The translations under genes were made by a program, and so were the position numbers. Below are positions 16,903-27,216 of a DNA stretch of 57,668 nucleotides, in pieces. Source of the stretch: Lachnospiraceae bacterium. GTDB taxonomy: Bacteria > Bacillota > Clostridia > Lachnospirales > Lachnospiraceae. The stretch is from the NCBI GenBank assembly GCA_017450065.1, contig JAFSYI010000081.1, forward strand, positions 1 to 57,668, read 5' to 3'. A model generated the notes under the pieces. The model was not told the DNA's origin. It was given only the letters and a program-made list of their open reading frames with translations, and made no database searches. How positions within the stretch are numbered: position 1 is the stretch's first letter; each line of letters opens with the position of its first letter.

Positions 16903-18069
16903 TTACGTATACGGTTTTTCAACGTTTATTACCGCAAAATGACTGCCGGGAAGTTCTCTGACCTTACTCTTTATCCGATCCACTATCTCATCATCGGAAA
17001 GCTCGAGTCCGTGCGGAATGACAAGATCGAAAATCAGATTGGTATGTGTTACACCCTGTACCATTCTGAAATCATTTATCTTAAGCCCGGGATCTACATT
17101 GGTTACGATTATCCTCGTAAAATCACGCATCCTGCCTGCCACCGAATCATCTGTACTGATCGGATCCATATGGATCACACACTCACAGTTAAGAACCTCT
17201 CTTAACTTTCGCTCTATATTATCGATAAGATCATGAGCCTCAACTATATTATCCTGATCTGATACCTCAACATGAAGCGATATCATACTCCTGCCCGGAC
17301 CGTAATTGTGGATTATAAGGTCGTGCATCCCGAGAACACCTCTCTGAGCAAGCACATATTTCTCTATAAGGCCTACATATTTGGGGTCCGGCTTGCTCCC
17401 AAGCAGCGGATCAATGGTATCTTTTACAGAGCTTACTCCCGAATAGATGATTATCACGGCCACGATAAGGCCGCACCATCCGTCTGTCACCCTGCCGGTA
17501 AACTCATATATAACAACAGAGATCAGTACGGCTGTCGTTGCAATAACATCCGTAAAGCTGTCAACAGCTGCTGCCTTAAGTATCGGGGAATCAGTCTTTT
17601 CTCCATACTTCCTGTCATAGAGAAACATATACATCTTAACCACTATGCTCGCTATAAGAACTGCAAACACGGTTCTTGACGTATATATATCCAGTGGTTC
17701 AATTATCCTGGTCACAGAAGATTTACCCAGCTCCACTCCGCAGACAATAATAAGTATCGATATTACCAGACCCGCTACATACTCGAATCTCCCATGTCCG
17801 AACGGATGCTCGGGATCCGGCTTCCTTCCGGCCAGCTTGAATCCGATGATATTTACAAGCGATGAACCCGCATCCGTCAGATTATTTACCGCATCCGTCG
17901 TTATCGCTATCGATCCTGACAGTATTCCCGCAAACACCTTAAAACAGCACAATACTATGTTAAGCAGGATAGACACCCATCCGCATACAACACCGTATCC
18001 GCGTCTTACCTTATCATCCCTTATATTATTGTAATCGTTTACCAGTATTCTTATTAGAATTCCTACCAT
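16903..18069 (-). CDS. Cation diffusion facilitator (CDF) family transporter
   Basis: A proton-coupled divalent metal exporter (Zn, Mn, Fe or Co). The 388-aa protein has six helices; the site residues appear in DAVNNLTDAGSS (helix 2) and AVDSFTDVIATT (helix 5), and HPFGHGRFEYVAGL is the family loop. The cytoplasmic C-terminal domain (about 210-290) has the usual HDLIIHNYGPGRSMISLHVEV pattern. A further 95 residues form a second, repeated-looking cytoplasmic part, longer than simple FieF (about 300 aa). DxxxD in helices 2 and 5 rather than HxxxD points to Mn or Fe more than Zn, by family knowledge. Confidence 0.85.
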   Translation of the reverse strand: MVGILIRILVNDYNNIRDDKVRRGYGVVCGWVSILLNIVLCCFKVFAGILSGSIAITTDAVNNLTDAGSSLVNIIGFKLAGRKPDPEHPFGHGRFEYVAGLVISILIIVCGVELGKSSVTRIIEPLDIYTSRTVFAVLIASIVVKMYMFLYDRKYGEKTDSPILKAAAVDSFTDVIATTAVLISVVIYEFTGRVTDGWCGLIVAVIIIYSGVSSVKDTIDPLLGSKPDPKYVGLIEKYVLAQRGVLGMHDLIIHNYGPGRSMISLHVEVSDQDNIVEAHDLIDNIERKLREVLNCECVIHMDPISTDDSVAGRMRDFTRIIVTNVDPGLKINDFRMVQGVTHTNLIFDLVIPHGLELSDDEIVDRIKSKVRELPGSHFAVINVEKPYT

Positions 18070-18178
18070 ACCGTAAATCCTGCCATATCATAATTTCTAC
18101 TATATTATTACTCTTTTCATGGCTAATAGAATTTCACACACCGATCCCGTCTTTCCGGTAATCTTACAGTGAACGAAA

Positions 18179-18823
18179 TTATTTATTTTCTTTACTAAAG
18201 GTTATATCATCCCCGGGGATTTCTTCTTCAGTATCCTCTTCACCGGTCAGTCTGTCAATAACATCATAAATCTCATCCCTGCCCTGTTTATTTAATGCCG
18301 AGAAAGGAATTACCGGCGTTCCGGGTTTCACACAAAGCTTCTTCCTGATCATCTTAATATTCTTATCAATCTGACTTCTGTTGATCTTGTCAAGCTTGGT
18401 TGCTATTATTATCGGATCGAAACCGCTGTTCACTATCCATGCATACATATCGACATCATTGGCGGAAGGCTCATGCCTTATGTCGATCAGAAGAAAGACC
18501 GCGCGAAGCTGCTTTGACTTTCTTAAGTATCTCTCGACCATGCTTCCCCACTTCTCCTTTGTTTCTTTGGAGACTCTGGCATATCCGTATCCCGGAAGAT
18601 CGACAAAATAAAGTTCATTATTGATATTGTAAAAATTGATGGTCTGGGTCTTTCCCGGCTGTGCGGAGGTTCTTGCCAGTGACTTACGGTTCATTAAAGC
18701 ATTTATAAGAGAAGATTTTCCCACATTACTCTTTCCGGCAAAAGCCACCTCCGGATACTTATTGTCCGGCAGTCCTGAGGTTATGCCGCACACAGTCTCC
18801 AGGCTTACATTCTTAATTTTCAT
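18179..18823 (-). CDS. engB: Ribosome-biogenesis GTPase EngB/YsxC
   Basis: EngB is a small GTPase needed for late assembly of the large ribosomal subunit. The 214-aa protein has G1 AGKSNVGKSSLINAL, the switch region TSAQPGKTQTINFY, G3 VDLPGYGYARV, G4 ATKLDK and G5 PFSALN. The last 20 residues are an acidic tail. It lies one base past the end of lon and is the last gene of the tig-clpP-clpX-lon-engB run. lon-engB adjacency is common in Firmicutes. Confidence 0.95.
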   Translation of the reverse strand: MKIKNVSLETVCGITSGLPDNKYPEVAFAGKSNVGKSSLINALMNRKSLARTSAQPGKTQTINFYNINNELYFVDLPGYGYARVSKETKEKWGSMVERYLRKSKQLRAVFLLIDIRHEPSANDVDMYAWIVNSGFDPIIIATKLDKINRSQIDKNIKMIRKKLCVKPGTPVIPFSALNKQGRDEIYDVIDRLTGEEDTEEEIPGDDITFSKENK

Positions 18824-18824
18824 A

Positions 18825-21197
18825 TCATTCCGCTTTCTTTACAAGTGAATGCTCAAGTACCTCTTCCATGGTCTCAACATATACTATTTTAAGACCCTCA
18901 AGAATCTCTGCCGATATCTCGGCTATATCCTTTTCGTTTTTTTTCGGAACAAGCACCGTCTTCAACCCGGCATTTTTTGCTGCAAGTGTCTTCTCCTTAA
19001 GGCCTCCTATGGGAAGCACACGTCCTCTTAAGGTAATCTCACCGGTCATTGCGACATCAGCTCTTACAGGTATCTCCGTAATCGCGGAATAGATAGCCGT
19101 TGCCATGGTTATACCTGCCGAAGGGCCGTCCTTTGGAACCGATCCCTGAGGAATATGTATGTGAATATCGTGCCTGGAAAAATAGTCTGCCTTTATCTTC
19201 GCCTTCGGACTTATCGACCTTATATAGCTCACGCCTGTCTGTGCGGATTCCTTCATAACGTCGCCAAGCTGTCCGGTAAGCTTGAGCTCGCCCTTACCGG
19301 GCATAACATTTACCTCTATCTGAAGAGTATCTCCTCCTACCGCAGTCCATGCAAGTCCCCTTACTATACCAACCTGATCCTCTTCATTGGCAAGCTCATA
19401 TTCATAGCGTATCTTTCCAAGATATTTCTCCAGATTTTTCGGAGTAACCCTCACGCTCTTCCTTCCGTTCTGGGCTATCTCTCTTGCCGTCTTGCGGCAC
19501 AGCTCTCCTATCTTTCTCTCCAGGCTTCTTACCCCGGCTTCCTTCGTATAACCTCTTATTATAAGCGCGAGAGCCTTGTCATCGATCACAAGCTGCTTCT
19601 TCGTAAGTCCGTTCTTCTTAAGCTGTTTTCCGACAAGATGCTCCTTCGCAATATGCAGCTTCTCATTTTCCGTATAACTGGTGACCTCTATTATCTCCAT
19701 ACGGTCAAGCAGTGGTCGCGGTATGTCCGAAAGTGAGTTGGCCGTAGCTATAAACAGAACTTCCGACAGGTCTATTGGAAGCTCTATATAATGATCCCTG
19801 AACCTGCTGTTCTGCTCACTGTCAAGTACCTCCAACAGCGCTGATGCCGTATCACCCCTGTAATCCTTGCTCATCTTGTCTATTTCATCAAGCAGGAACA
19901 GAGGATTCTTCACACCTGCATTCTTAAGTCCCACGGCAATGCGTCCGGGCATGGCTCCGACATAGGTCTTCCTGTGACCTCTGATCTCTGCTTCATCCCT
20001 TACTCCGCCCAGACTTATCCTTACATATTTCTTGTTAAGGGCTCTTGCCACGGACCGGGCTATACTGGTCTTACCGGTTCCAGGAGGCCCCACAAGACAT
20101 ACTATGGGTGAATCTTTACCGGCTCTCTCATCCCTGTTATTTCTTGTAAAGTTCCTCACAGCCAGGAACTCAAGCATTCTCTCCTTAACCTTCTCAAGTC
20201 CGTAATGATCCTCATTAAGTATCCTTTCAGCCTCATCAAGATCATCATTATCCGAAGATACATTATCCCAGGGCATATCTAAGAGCGTCTCGATATATCC
20301 TCTTATAACACCGTTCTCGGATGAATAGGATGCAGCCTGCGACAGGCGGTCTATCTCCTTCCTGAGCTTCTCCTTAACCTCTTTGGGGGCATTGAGCTGC
20401 TCTGTTCTTTCCAGATATTCCTCCTCATCGGACATCGATTTCTTTCCGCCCAGTTCTTCTTTTATTGCCTTAAGCTGTTCACGCAGAAAGTATTCCTTCT
20501 GATTCTTATCAACCCTTTCACGTACCTGCTCCTGTATATCATTTCTTGCTCTTCGTATATTTATTTCATTTTCCAGTATTGTGCAGAATATGACAGCCTG
20601 CTCACGGTCATCAGCCGCATCAAGCAGATGCTGTCTGTCACTTGCAGACATGGGCAGGTGGGATGCATACATATCCATAAGTGCAGAGAATGGAACATGC
20701 GCCACCTTGCATTTGCTCAGTACCTTTTCGACCTTTGGATTATACTTAAGATATTCCTTCATTGCTGCCATGAAGGTCTGTATCATGGCCACACGTTCAG
20801 GATCCGTTTCCTTATCATAGCTTACGGCGTTACTCTCAGAAACCGGACGTATCACAGCAATCCTCAGGCCTTCTTCATTTTCTTCAATTTCCTCAAGCCT
20901 TGCACGCCTGACTCCTTCCACAAGTACCCTTAAGGTCTTGTTTGGCAGCTTTAAAACCTGCTTGACATTGGCAATGCTTCCCATCCTGTGAAGCTCCATG
21001 TGATCCGGATCGTCATTATCCTCCTGCTCCTTCAGCATAACAATAAATATCTGCTGGTCTTTGGACACCATGGCCTTCTCGATCGCTTTAACCGCTCCGC
21101 CTTTTACTATATCAAAATGTATTATCATCCCGGGGATCACCGCGAGTCCGTTTAAGGTAACCACAGGAAGCTTCTTCTTATGTGCTCTTGCGGGCAT
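18825..21197 (-). CDS. lon: ATP-dependent protease Lon
   Basis: Lon degrades misfolded and regulatory proteins in the cytoplasm. The 790-aa protein has an N-terminal substrate-binding domain (1-200), a coiled linker with NQKEYFLREQLKAIKEELG, the AAA module with Walker A GPPGTGKTSIA, and the protease domain with the Ser-Lys dyad at about S693 (KDGPSAGIT) and K736 (GGLKEK). Length is typical. The ribosome site AGAGGTG precedes the ATG. It follows clpX after a hairpin, 61 bp downstream. Confidence 0.96.
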   Translation of the reverse strand: MPARAHKKKLPVVTLNGLAVIPGMIIHFDIVKGGAVKAIEKAMVSKDQQIFIVMLKEQEDNDDPDHMELHRMGSIANVKQVLKLPNKTLRVLVEGVRRARLEEIEENEEGLRIAVIRPVSESNAVSYDKETDPERVAMIQTFMAAMKEYLKYNPKVEKVLSKCKVAHVPFSALMDMYASHLPMSASDRQHLLDAADDREQAVIFCTILENEINIRRARNDIQEQVRERVDKNQKEYFLREQLKAIKEELGGKKSMSDEEEYLERTEQLNAPKEVKEKLRKEIDRLSQAASYSSENGVIRGYIETLLDMPWDNVSSDNDDLDEAERILNEDHYGLEKVKERMLEFLAVRNFTRNNRDERAGKDSPIVCLVGPPGTGKTSIARSVARALNKKYVRISLGGVRDEAEIRGHRKTYVGAMPGRIAVGLKNAGVKNPLFLLDEIDKMSKDYRGDTASALLEVLDSEQNSRFRDHYIELPIDLSEVLFIATANSLSDIPRPLLDRMEIIEVTSYTENEKLHIAKEHLVGKQLKKNGLTKKQLVIDDKALALIIRGYTKEAGVRSLERKIGELCRKTAREIAQNGRKSVRVTPKNLEKYLGKIRYEYELANEEDQVGIVRGLAWTAVGGDTLQIEVNVMPGKGELKLTGQLGDVMKESAQTGVSYIRSISPKAKIKADYFSRHDIHIHIPQGSVPKDGPSAGITMATAIYSAITEIPVRADVAMTGEITLRGRVLPIGGLKEKTLAAKNAGLKTVLVPKKNEKDIAEISAEILEGLKIVYVETMEEVLEHSLVKKAE

Positions 21198-21216
21198 AAA
21201 TTCACCTCTTTAAGAA

Positions 21217-21239
21217 ATGCCGCCGTTATCCGGCGGCAT
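21217..21239. terminator. Hairpin between clpX and lon
   Basis: Perfect 9-bp stem ATGCCGCCG / CGGCGGCAT with a 5-base loop. On the minus strand only TTCTTAAAG follows, so it is a weak terminator or an mRNA-processing or stability hairpin that tunes lon relative to clpX. Confidence 0.55.
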
Positions 21240-21258
21240 ATCGTTTCTTTTTTCTGTC

Positions 21259-22539
21259 TTATTCAGCCTTCTTAAGCTTGCTGCCCCTGCGCATAATAAG
21301 GGGCTCTCCGCCTGTTTCCACTGCGGTCTTGGTAATAACCACCTTATGGATCCTTGTGTCCGAAGGAATTTCATACATCAGCTCAAGCATAAGCTTTTCA
21401 AGTATTGAACGTAAACCTCTTGCTCCCGTCTTACGTTCATGAGCCTTCCTGGCTATTTCTCTAATGGCATCCTCTTCGAACTTAAGCTCAACCCCATCCA
21501 TTTCAAACAGCTTCTCATACTGCTTGATTATTGCGTTCTTCGGCTCTGTAAGTACCCTTACCAGAGCATCCTCGTCAAGTCCCTGAAGTGATACTCCGAT
21601 AGGAACACGTCCCACGAACTCGGGAATGATGCCGTATTTAACAAGATCCTCCGGCTGAACCTGCCTTAGCAGCTCATTGATATCCGTCTCGTTCCTGTTC
21701 TTTATCTCCGCACCGAAACCGATGGACTTCTTATCCAGCCTGTTCTCAACTATCTTGTCAAGGCCTTCGAATGCTCCTCCACAGATAAACAGGATATTGG
21801 TAGTGTCTATCTGTATAAGCTCCTGATGAGGATGCTTTCTTCCACCCTGCGGCGGAACCGATGCCTGTGTACCCTCAATTATCTTAAGGAGAGCCTGCTG
21901 CACTCCTTCGCCCGAAACGTCACGGGTGATGGATACGTTCTCTCCCTTTCTTGTTATCTTGTCTATCTCATCAATATAGATGATACCAAGCTCTGCCCTC
22001 TTTATGTCGTAATCGGCAGCCTGTATAAGCTTAAGCAGTATGTTCTCAACATCCTCACCCACATATCCTGCTTCGGTAAGTGCTGTGGCATCCGCTATAC
22101 AGAAGGGTACGTTTATTATCTTGGCAAGCGTCTGAGCCAGCAGAGTCTTACCCGAACCGGTAGGACCCAGCATTATGATATTACTCTTCTGAAGCTCCAC
22201 ATCGGAGTTTTCCTTAGCCGTAACCCTCTTGTAATGATTATAAACGGCTACGGATAATACCTTCTTGGCCTCTTCCTGGCCTATAACATTCTCATCAAGG
22301 AAGTCTTTGATCTCCCTTGGCTTCAACAGATTGATATGAAGGCTTCCATCAGCCGCATCATCTTCATCATCAATATAATAAGGATCCTCACCCAGTTCAT
22401 CCCTTATGATGTCCATGCATATCTCAACGCACTCATCACATATATATGCTCCGGCCGGACCTGCTATAAGCTTACGGACATGATTTTCCGGCTTGTTGCA
22501 GAACGAGCATCTGATCCTGTCATCCACCTTTCCTGCCAT
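21259..22539 (-). CDS. clpX: ATP-dependent Clp protease ATP-binding subunit ClpX
   Basis: ClpX unfolds tagged proteins and feeds them to ClpP. The 426-aa protein has the N-terminal zinc-binding domain (CSFCNK at 13-18 and ICDECVEIC at 33-41), Walker [13 protein letters not shown], Walker [11 protein letters not shown], the IGF-type loop KKSIGFGAE that docks on ClpP, and the sensor-2 region [13 protein letters not shown]. All are intact. clpP lies 34 bp upstream. Confidence 0.97.
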   Translation of the reverse strand: MAGKVDDRIRCSFCNKPENHVRKLIAGPAGAYICDECVEICMDIIRDELGEDPYYIDDEDDAADGSLHINLLKPREIKDFLDENVIGQEEAKKVLSVAVYNHYKRVTAKENSDVELQKSNIIMLGPTGSGKTLLAQTLAKIINVPFCIADATALTEAGYVGEDVENILLKLIQAADYDIKRAELGIIYIDEIDKITRKGENVSITRDVSGEGVQQALLKIIEGTQASVPPQGGRKHPHQELIQIDTTNILFICGGAFEGLDKIVENRLDKKSIGFGAEIKNRNETDINELLRQVQPEDLVKYGIIPEFVGRVPIGVSLQGLDEDALVRVLTEPKNAIIKQYEKLFEMDGVELKFEEDAIREIARKAHERKTGARGLRSILEKLMLELMYEIPSDTRIHKVVITKTAVETGGEPLIMRRGSKLKKAE

Positions 22540-22573
22540 GTTCTTCTCCCCTGAATTATCAATATTAACAGGC

Positions 22574-23158
22574 TTACGCCCTCGTTGTAATGATCTTATC
22601 TATAAGACCGTAATCCAATGCTTCCTGTGCTGTCATCCAATTATCACGCTCTGTATCCCTTGCTATAACCTCAATAGGCTTTCCGGTGTTCTCTGACAGG
22701 ATACGGTTTAAATTTTCCTTGGTACGGAGGATCTGTTTAGCAGCTATCTCGATCTCAGTTGCCTGACCCTTGGCTCCGCCGAGCGGCTGATGGATCATGA
22801 CCTCGGCATTCGGAAGTGCGAATCTCTTGCCCTTCGTTCCGCCTGCAAGAAGGAATGCACCCATACTGGCAGCCATTCCCATGCAGTAGGTCGCAACATC
22901 ACATTTAACATAGTGCATTGTATCATAAATCGCATATCCGTCCGAAACCGAACCACCCGGACTGTTAATATAGAAATGTATATCCTTATCCGGATCTTCG
23001 GCTTCAAGGAACATCATCTGTGCAACTATAAGGCTGGATGTGGTGGCATTTACCTCCTCACCCAGGAATACGATCCTCTCCTTTAAAAGGCGTGAAAAAA
23101 TATCATATGAGCGCTCGCCGCGGCTGGTCTGCTCAATGACGTAAGGTACTAAGCTCAT
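22574..23158 (-). CDS. clpP: ATP-dependent Clp protease proteolytic subunit
   Basis: ClpP is the serine peptidase of ClpXP and ClpCP. From the chosen start the protein has 194 aa with the triad S98 (MAASMGAF), H123 (VMIHQP) and D172 (TERDNW), exactly the canonical numbering. The start is set by AAAGGAG before ATG; an upstream in-frame ATG (23,182) lies inside tig and has no such site. The stop of tig and this start almost touch, so the two are co-transcribed. Confidence 0.97.
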   Translation of the reverse strand: MSLVPYVIEQTSRGERSYDIFSRLLKERIVFLGEEVNATTSSLIVAQMMFLEAEDPDKDIHFYINSPGGSVSDGYAIYDTMHYVKCDVATYCMGMAASMGAFLLAGGTKGKRFALPNAEVMIHQPLGGAKGQATEIEIAAKQILRTKENLNRILSENTGKPIEVIARDTERDNWMTAQEALDYGLIDKIITTRA

Positions 23159-23159
23159 A

Positions 23160-24449
23160 TTATTTCTCCTTTGCGTTTTCAACTACGAAATTAACTGCCT
23201 TCTGCATCTTAAGATCCTCTATGATCTGCTCCTTCTCATACTCGCCGACCATATCCTTAAGCTTGTCAGCTTCCATCTGATACATCTCAGCCATCCTGTC
23301 TATTTCGTGGTCATACTCTTCATCCGTTATCTCGAATTTCTCTTCCTTTGCAACAGCCTCCATTACAAGCCGTGACTCTATACGTTTCTGTGCTCCGGGT
23401 TTCATCTGTTCAAGGAATTTATCCTTGTCCATACCGGTAAACATGAAATACTGTTCAAGAGAAAGTCCCTGCTGCTGAAGCCTTCCCGCATAATCCTGTG
23501 CCATCTGTCTGGCCTGTGTATCGATCATGGCCTCGGGAATATCCATCCTGCTGTCCTTCACGATAGCTTCGATAACAGCATCCTCTTTCTTTGTTTTAGC
23601 CTCCTGCTCCTTCTTCTCCGTAAGCTTCTTCTTTACATCCTCCCTGTATTCGGCAAGGGTATCAAATTCAGAAACCTCACTTGCGAACTCATCATCCAGC
23701 TCCGGAAGCTCTTTCTCCTTGATTTCATGCACCTTTACCTTAAATACGGCATCCTTTCCCTTAAGCTCTTCTGCATGATAATCCTCGGGGAATGTAACCT
23801 TGATCTCTCTTTCCTCATCCTTATTGGCACCGATGAGCTGCTCTTCAAAGCCCGGGATGAATGCGCCCGAACCTATGGTAAGCGAATAGTTCTCACCCTT
23901 ACCGCCCTCGAATGCTTCTCCGTCTACAAATCCCTCGAAATCGATTATCGTTATATCCTTATCCTTAACCGGTCTGTCCTCAACGGTTATGGTACGTGAA
24001 TTGGCTTCACGCTCTCTGTTGATCTCTTTATCGATCTCTTCATCCGTTACTTCCCTGTCGATCTTATCGATCTTAACGCCCTTATACTTTCCAAGCTCTA
24101 CTCCGGGCTTTAATGCCACTACTGCGGTAAATATGAAGGGTTCACCCTTCTTGCACTGTGTAACATCTATCTCAGGCTGAGATACAACCTCTACCTCCTT
24201 ATGCTCGGAAATCTCCTTTTCATAAGCATTGGGAATGATTATATTGGCAGCATCCTCATAGAACACCTCGGGCCCGTACATCTTCTCGATCATTGTCTGG
24301 GGCACCTTGCCCTTTCTGAAACCGGGAACGCTTATCTTATTCTTATTCTTCTTATATGCCTCGGTCATTGCCCTGGCGAATTCATCGGCAGGCACCTCTA
24401 TGGTAAGCTTAGCCATATTATGTTCCAAATTCTCAACCTGTAAACTCAT
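23160..24449 (-). CDS. tig: Trigger factor (ribosome-associated chaperone)
   Basis: Trigger factor binds the ribosome exit site and shields nascent chains. The 429-aa protein has the ribosome-binding domain with the signature [10 protein letters not shown] (about residues 39-48), the FKBP-type isomerase domain (about 155-240, [20 protein letters not shown]), and the helical C-terminal chaperone domain. The start at 24,449 is preceded by TTAGGAGG. A longer frame to 24,542 would add 31 residues foreign to the family and is rejected. It heads the proteostasis cluster. Confidence 0.95.
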   Translation of the reverse strand: MSLQVENLEHNMAKLTIEVPADEFARAMTEAYKKNKNKISVPGFRKGKVPQTMIEKMYGPEVFYEDAANIIIPNAYEKEISEHKEVEVVSQPEIDVTQCKKGEPFIFTAVVALKPGVELGKYKGVKIDKIDREVTDEEIDKEINREREANSRTITVEDRPVKDKDITIIDFEGFVDGEAFEGGKGENYSLTIGSGAFIPGFEEQLIGANKDEEREIKVTFPEDYHAEELKGKDAVFKVKVHEIKEKELPELDDEFASEVSEFDTLAEYREDVKKKLTEKKEQEAKTKKEDAVIEAIVKDSRMDIPEAMIDTQARQMAQDYAGRLQQQGLSLEQYFMFTGMDKDKFLEQMKPGAQKRIESRLVMEAVAKEEKFEITDEEYDHEIDRMAEMYQMEADKLKDMVGEYEKEQIIEDLKMQKAVNFVVENAKEK

Positions 24450-24476
24450 TTCTAACTGATTCCTCCTAAATAGCAA

Positions 24477-24506
24477 ATTATAACTGATTGTTAAACATAC
24501 CAAACG
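24477..24506 (-). promoter_or_regulatory. Candidate promoter of tig-clpP-clpX
   Basis: TATAAT at 24,477-24,482 on the minus strand, about 28 bases before the tig start, with a weak -35 (GTTTGG) at 17 bases. A second possible -10, TATACT, lies 30 bases further upstream. Confidence 0.35.
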
Positions 24507-24570
24507 CAAGTATAACATATGCGTTTTAAAAATGCTACACAAATATCTTTTTTACCTTATAAACCTTATA

Positions 24571-24608
24571 AAAACGACCCCGTCCGCAGTTACCGGACCG
24601 GATCGTTT
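24571..24608 (-). terminator. Terminator behind the DJ-1/PfpI gene
   Basis: Stem of 15 bp with two imperfections (AAACGATCCGGTCCG / CGGACGGGGTCGTTT on the minus strand) and TTTTTAT after it. It separates the PfpI-like gene from tig. Confidence 0.75.
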
Positions 24609-24684
24609 CTTATCTAATATGATTATCTCGCTTATTCTGATCACTGAACTGATTTATTTCAGATCTGAAAACAGATCTTTTTCA

Positions 24685-25236
24685 TCAGTGATTGTATACG
24701 ATCTTACGTTTAAGCGCTCCGGCTTCCGTTTCGGATGAGAATATCCTTACAAGCTCCAACGCAAACGGTATTGCGGTTCCCAGGCCGCGTGAAGTGGTGA
24801 TATTTCCGTCAGTTACAACTTCATCCATGCTGACCTGAGCCCCGGCAAGCTGGCTCTCCATACCCGGATAGCAGCATGCCCTCTTTCCTTCGAGAAGACC
24901 CAGATCTCCAAGAACCGTGGGTGCGGCACAAATGGCTGCAATACGACGGTTGGTTGCTCCGAATTCCTTAACCATTTCCATAAGCGGTTCACATTCCTTA
25001 AGATTGAGTGTACCCGGCATTCCTCCCGGAAGCACCAGCAGTGCCGCATCGCTCAGCCTGATATCCTTAAGAAGCTTATCTGCCCTGACCGGGATTCTGT
25101 GTGCTCCCTCCACCATTGCATCCTTCGTGATGGAAACTGTCTGAACCACAATATTATCCCTTCTTAATATATCAACTACGGTAAGTGCTTCAATCTCCTC
25201 GAAGCCCTCGGCAAGAAATACATAACACTCTTTCAT
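24685..25236 (-). CDS. DJ-1/PfpI family protein
   Basis: The 183-aa protein is of the ThiJ/YajL group: start MKECYVFLAEGFEEIEALT, the strand ALLVLPGGMPGT, and the nucleophile elbow with cysteine in AICAAPTVLGDLG (about C106). The glutamate that tunes the cysteine is in AEGFEEIEA. Members act as glyoxalase/deglycase-like or stress chaperones; the exact role here is open. It is transcribed alone, with a ribosome site AAAGGAG before ATG. Confidence 0.88.
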   Translation of the reverse strand: MKECYVFLAEGFEEIEALTVVDILRRDNIVVQTVSITKDAMVEGAHRIPVRADKLLKDIRLSDAALLVLPGGMPGTLNLKECEPLMEMVKEFGATNRRIAAICAAPTVLGDLGLLEGKRACCYPGMESQLAGAQVSMDEVVTDGNITTSRGLGTAIPFALELVRIFSSETEAGALKRKIVYNH

Positions 25237-25361
25237 TACTGTTCATCTCCTTTATGCTTTAATACTGGGCTGCTGTTTATGTCACATTTGGTTCAATATG
25301 TCCTGTTGATTATAACACATCCGAAAGATTTTTGCGACATTTGTTTTAAGAAAAAACAATC

Positions 25362-25396
25362 AGGGAGTCTGTCCGTGTATACCGGACAGACTCCCT
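25362..25396 (-). terminator. Strong terminator behind PPi-phosphofructokinase
   Basis: Perfect 14-bp stem AGGGAGTCTGTCCG / CGGACAGACTCCCT with a 7-base loop, then GATTGTTTTTTC on the minus strand. Confidence 0.9.
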
Positions 25397-25427
25397 TTAA
25401 TATTATTATTATCCGTATTACCTCAGC

Positions 25428-27092
25428 TTATGCCTCACCCTTCTCCAAAGCGAGCGTTCTTGTTGTTATATCGCACACCTCGGCAGGTCCGTAATACTGA
25501 ATGGCTCCGGGATATGTGAAGCATGTCTTGACCGCCCATTCATCCCTGTGCTCGCAGAAATACTTAAACGGAGCTCCGTCAAGCTCAACAAGAGCTTTTC
25601 TTATAACAGGCTTATCCTCTCCGTTCCTTCTCTCAATGTTCATCATCTTGGTTATCGGCATACCGCCTGCATTCCACTCCTCAGCCGGCTTGCTTAAGTT
25701 CGAAACCTTGGAAAGGTATCCGGTATAACCGTACTGGATAAGCATAAACGCATTGTATCCCAGTGAGTAGCAGTAATCCGCATCGAAGTTGGACGGGAAT
25801 GCACATCTTCCTTCATATCCGAAGAAATGATGCTGTGAACCGAACTTACCCTTGTATGTGCCTGCTTCCTTCCTCTTTGCAAGCTCATTCTTAACCATCT
25901 CCGAGAAGAGCTTCTCCGACTCGATGAGCGATACCTGAACATTACCGTGAGGATCTCTCTCAAGGAAGAGCTGCTGCTGGATACCCTGCGGAAGGATATC
26001 AAATACTGCGAATGATTCTGCGGTAAGTCCCTTCTTTATGAATTCATACTTGGCATTCCAATCGGGAAGAGCATTGAATTCTTCTGTCTTCTTTCCGGCA
26101 AGGAGCTCATTGATCTCTGCGATAAGTGCAGAGAACTCCGGTACGAACTCTACTATACCTTCGGGAATGATGGCAACGCCGAAGTTCTCTCCGTTGTTTC
26201 CTCTCTTCTCAACAGCATCTGCGATGTAATTGGTGATCTGTGCAAGAGACATCTTCTTAGCCGCAACTTCTTCACCGATAAGGCATATATTGGGCTGTGT
26301 CTCAAGTGCACACTCAAGTGCCACATGCGAAGCCGAACGGCCCATAACCTTTATGAAATGCCAGTACTTCTTTGCCGAATTGGCATCTCTCTCAATATTT
26401 CCTATAAGCTCCGAATAAGTCTTGGTAGCGGTATCAAAACCGAAGGAAGCCTCGATATCCTCATTCTTAAGGTCACCGTCTATTGTCTTGGGGCATCCTA
26501 TAACCTGCACTCCCGTATTATGAGCTGCCATATACTCGGCAAGAACCGCAGCATTTGTATTAGAGTCATCACCACCGATGATAACAATAGCCGTAAGTCC
26601 GTGCTTCTTTGCCACCTCTGTAACGATCTTGAACTGATCCTCCGTCTCCAGCTTGGTACGTCCCGAACCGATGATATCAAAACCGCCCGTATTCCTGTAT
26701 GCATCTATATACTCATCATCGAACTCTATAAAGTCATCCTCTATAAGACCGCTGGGACCGCCCTTAAAACCAAGCAATACATTATTCCTGTCGGTAGCCT
26801 TGATCGCATCATACAGACCGCATACCACGTTATGACCACCGGGTGCCTGTCCGCCGGAAAGGATCACTCCGACAACCTGCTTCTTTGCCTCAGAAGTGTT
26901 GCTGCCTTTAACAAATGTGATCTCGTTCTTTCCGTATGTGTTGGGGAACAGAGCCTTGATCTTATCCTGATCCGCTACGCTCTCCGTAGCTGCGCCGTCC
27001 TTAACACAGATTTCCGAAATACCGCCTCTTAACATTCCCGGAAGCTTGGGCGTGTATTCGTATCTTGCTTTCTGAAGAGGTGAAAGATTCAT
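25428..27092 (-). CDS. pfp: Diphosphate-fructose-6-phosphate 1-phosphotransferase
   Basis: Reversibly phosphorylates fructose 6-phosphate with pyrophosphate in glycolysis. The 554-aa protein is the long PFP form. It has [14 protein letters not shown], the phosphate-donor motif [11 protein letters not shown] whose second aspartate selects PPi over ATP, and PKTIDGDL with catalytic aspartate. [11 protein letters not shown] and [14 protein letters not shown] bind the sugar phosphate. The ribosome site AAAGGAG lies before ATG. It is a single-gene unit between a good promoter and a strong terminator, suggesting high expression. Confidence 0.95.
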   Translation of the reverse strand: MNLSPLQKARYEYTPKLPGMLRGGISEICVKDGAATESVADQDKIKALFPNTYGKNEITFVKGSNTSEAKKQVVGVILSGGQAPGGHNVVCGLYDAIKATDRNNVLLGFKGGPSGLIEDDFIEFDDEYIDAYRNTGGFDIIGSGRTKLETEDQFKIVTEVAKKHGLTAIVIIGGDDSNTNAAVLAEYMAAHNTGVQVIGCPKTIDGDLKNEDIEASFGFDTATKTYSELIGNIERDANSAKKYWHFIKVMGRSASHVALECALETQPNICLIGEEVAAKKMSLAQITNYIADAVEKRGNNGENFGVAIIPEGIVEFVPEFSALIAEINELLAGKKTEEFNALPDWNAKYEFIKKGLTAESFAVFDILPQGIQQQLFLERDPHGNVQVSLIESEKLFSEMVKNELAKRKEAGTYKGKFGSQHHFFGYEGRCAFPSNFDADYCYSLGYNAFMLIQYGYTGYLSKVSNLSKPAEEWNAGGMPITKMMNIERRNGEDKPVIRKALVELDGAPFKYFCEHRDEWAVKTCFTYPGAIQYYGPAEVCDITTRTLALEKGEA

Positions 27093-27137
27093 CGTTTTTC
27101 TCCTTTACATATATAAAATTTTTTGTTTCCTATATCA

Positions 27138-27151
27138 GGCTCATCCGAGCC
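27138..27151. other. Small hairpin in the pfp leader
   Basis: GGCTCATCCGAGCC forms a 5-bp stem with a 4-base loop between the promoter and the pfp start. Too small to be a known riboswitch; may stabilise the mRNA. Confidence 0.35.
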
Positions 27152-27169
27152 CTGTCTGAACAGTATTAT

Positions 27170-27199
27170 ATTATACCACATCCAGCCCGTAACTGTCAG
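27170..27199 (-). promoter_or_regulatory. Sigma-A promoter of pfp
   Basis: On the minus strand CTGACA, 18-base spacer, TATAAT. Both boxes are near consensus, giving a leader of about 70 bases. Confidence 0.7.
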
Positions 27200-27216
27200 C
27201 ATAAGATTAGACTGCT

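Noticed and set aside
23159-23182. Longer ClpP start
   Set aside because: The shorter start has the ribosome site and gives canonical residue numbering.
24450-24542. N-terminal extension of trigger factor
   Set aside because: The added residues are foreign to the family and lie before the TTAGGAGG ribosome site.
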